Shown: positions 63,842-64,000 of the stretch, piece by piece | Layout: each line of letters opens with the position of its first letter | Numbering within the stretch: position 1 is the stretch's first letter | Assembly (NCBI GenBank): GCA_031424495.1 | Contig: JANPHP010000357.1 | Location: 34,726-98,725, forward strand | Length of the DNA: 64,000 bases | Direction: 5' to 3' | DNA from: JADKCL01 sp031424495 | GTDB taxonomy: Bacteria; Bacteroidota; Bacteroidia; J057; JADKCL01 | Translations under genes and position numbers: made by a program | Notes under the pieces: generated by a model | What the model was told of the DNA's origin: nothing | The model's input: the letters and a program-made list of their open reading frames with translations, nothing else | Database searches by the model: none

Positions 63842-64000
63842 TTTTTTGGTATTTGCAAGGCTCTGGAAGAGCCGCAGCAAATGCCAAAAAACGTAGCGGA
63901 GAAATCTAGCGCCTTTCGATACACCTCCTACTAAATTGCCCTTCTGATCAGCAGCTCTTAGCGGGAACTGCAAATAGAAGTTTTCAAGCAGGAGGTGTAT
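63842..64000. repeat. Nested inverted repeats at the right edge
   Basis: An outer 15-bp arm pair with one G-U (63842-63856 with 63877-63891) encloses a 6-bp hairpin (GGCTCT/AGAGCC, 63859-63873). A separate 11-bp pair (ATACACCTCCT at 63919-63929 with its complement at 63990-64000) reaches the window edge. The flanking words CATTTCGACCGGAG and AGCGGAGAAATC are typical of a dispersed Bacteroidota palindromic repeat. The element may continue beyond the window. The 63753-63841 part has no gene. Confidence 0.7.

Noticed and set aside
63749..63934. Small plus-strand open frame near the right edge
   Set aside because: It is made of the inverted-repeat element and has no protein features.

Overview
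The window looks like a chromosome segment of a member of the Bacteroidota, probably a Saprospirales/Chitinophagales-like environmental lineage. The evidence is three proteins with type IX secretion (T9SS) type A C-terminal sorting domains, a PorE-like lipoprotein, SprB/HYR/Reg_prop/Y_Y_Y repeat proteins, a LytS-type propeller kinase with a LytTR regulator, several OmpA-anchored lipoproteins, and starts without Shine-Dalgarno sequences. No rRNA, tRNA, phage, transposase or CRISPR array was seen. Lineage below phylum level is inference.

Layout. 1-5587 (minus): an ice-binding-like (DUF3494) surface cassette, made of a tandem DUF3494 protein cut by the left edge, a two-module OmpA barrel protein, and a lipoprotein with five Ig-like (Big_5) repeats and a C-terminal DUF3494 domain. 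6173-10588 (plus): a TolC / membrane-fusion / FtsX permease / ATPase efflux operon. 10741-12633 (minus): a P1B metal ATPase with an unusual phosphorylation motif. 12807-15671 (minus): a T9SS cargo and a seven-bladed propeller lipoprotein. 16071-20825: a 1584-residue multidomain T9SS surface protein. 21162-23733: queE and a PorE-like protein. 24199-28071: a CheB-CheR-PAS-histidine kinase-receiver hybrid.

28260-45603 is an exopolysaccharide/O-antigen-type locus: MBOAT O-acyltransferase, SGNH-like partner, GT-C glycosyltransferase, three GT4 enzymes, O-antigen ligase/polymerase, AsnB-type amidotransferase, WcaF-like acetyltransferase, GT2 and a metallo-beta-lactamase-fold protein. Most of these genes overlap by ATGA or TGATG junctions. 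Two paralogous surface proteins of an NVGIGT family sit inside the locus and a third follows it (46122-47849). No flippase, Wza or Wzc homologue lies in the window. 48196-49863 encodes a parallel beta-helix T9SS cargo. 50109-55491 encodes a propeller sensor kinase, a LytTR regulator and an unrecognised LRR/TPR-like protein, apparently one operon. 55605-57567 holds a GlcG/HbpS-like protein and an AraC regulator around a field of palindromic repeats. 57985-63717 looks like a stress-type island: a CsbD-like protein with a strong terminator, then a tightly overlapped operon of GH130, a GT4 fused to a helical C-terminal domain, DUF1003 and zinc alcohol dehydrogenase.

The strongest non-genic signals are several unrelated repeat families: an 18-bp tandem array seeded by a perfect 34-bp palindrome, dispersed hairpin modules around 56.3-56.6 kb, a 17-bp inverted pair bounding an AGAATT/ATTCTG field at 43.9-44.2 kb, and nested inverted repeats at the right edge. 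Four genes end inside or directly beside simple repeats. No clearly new enzymatic or defence system is proven here. The best candidates for something under-described are the DUF3494/OmpA cassette, the kinase-regulator-LRR trio and the GH130-GT4-DUF1003-ADH operon.
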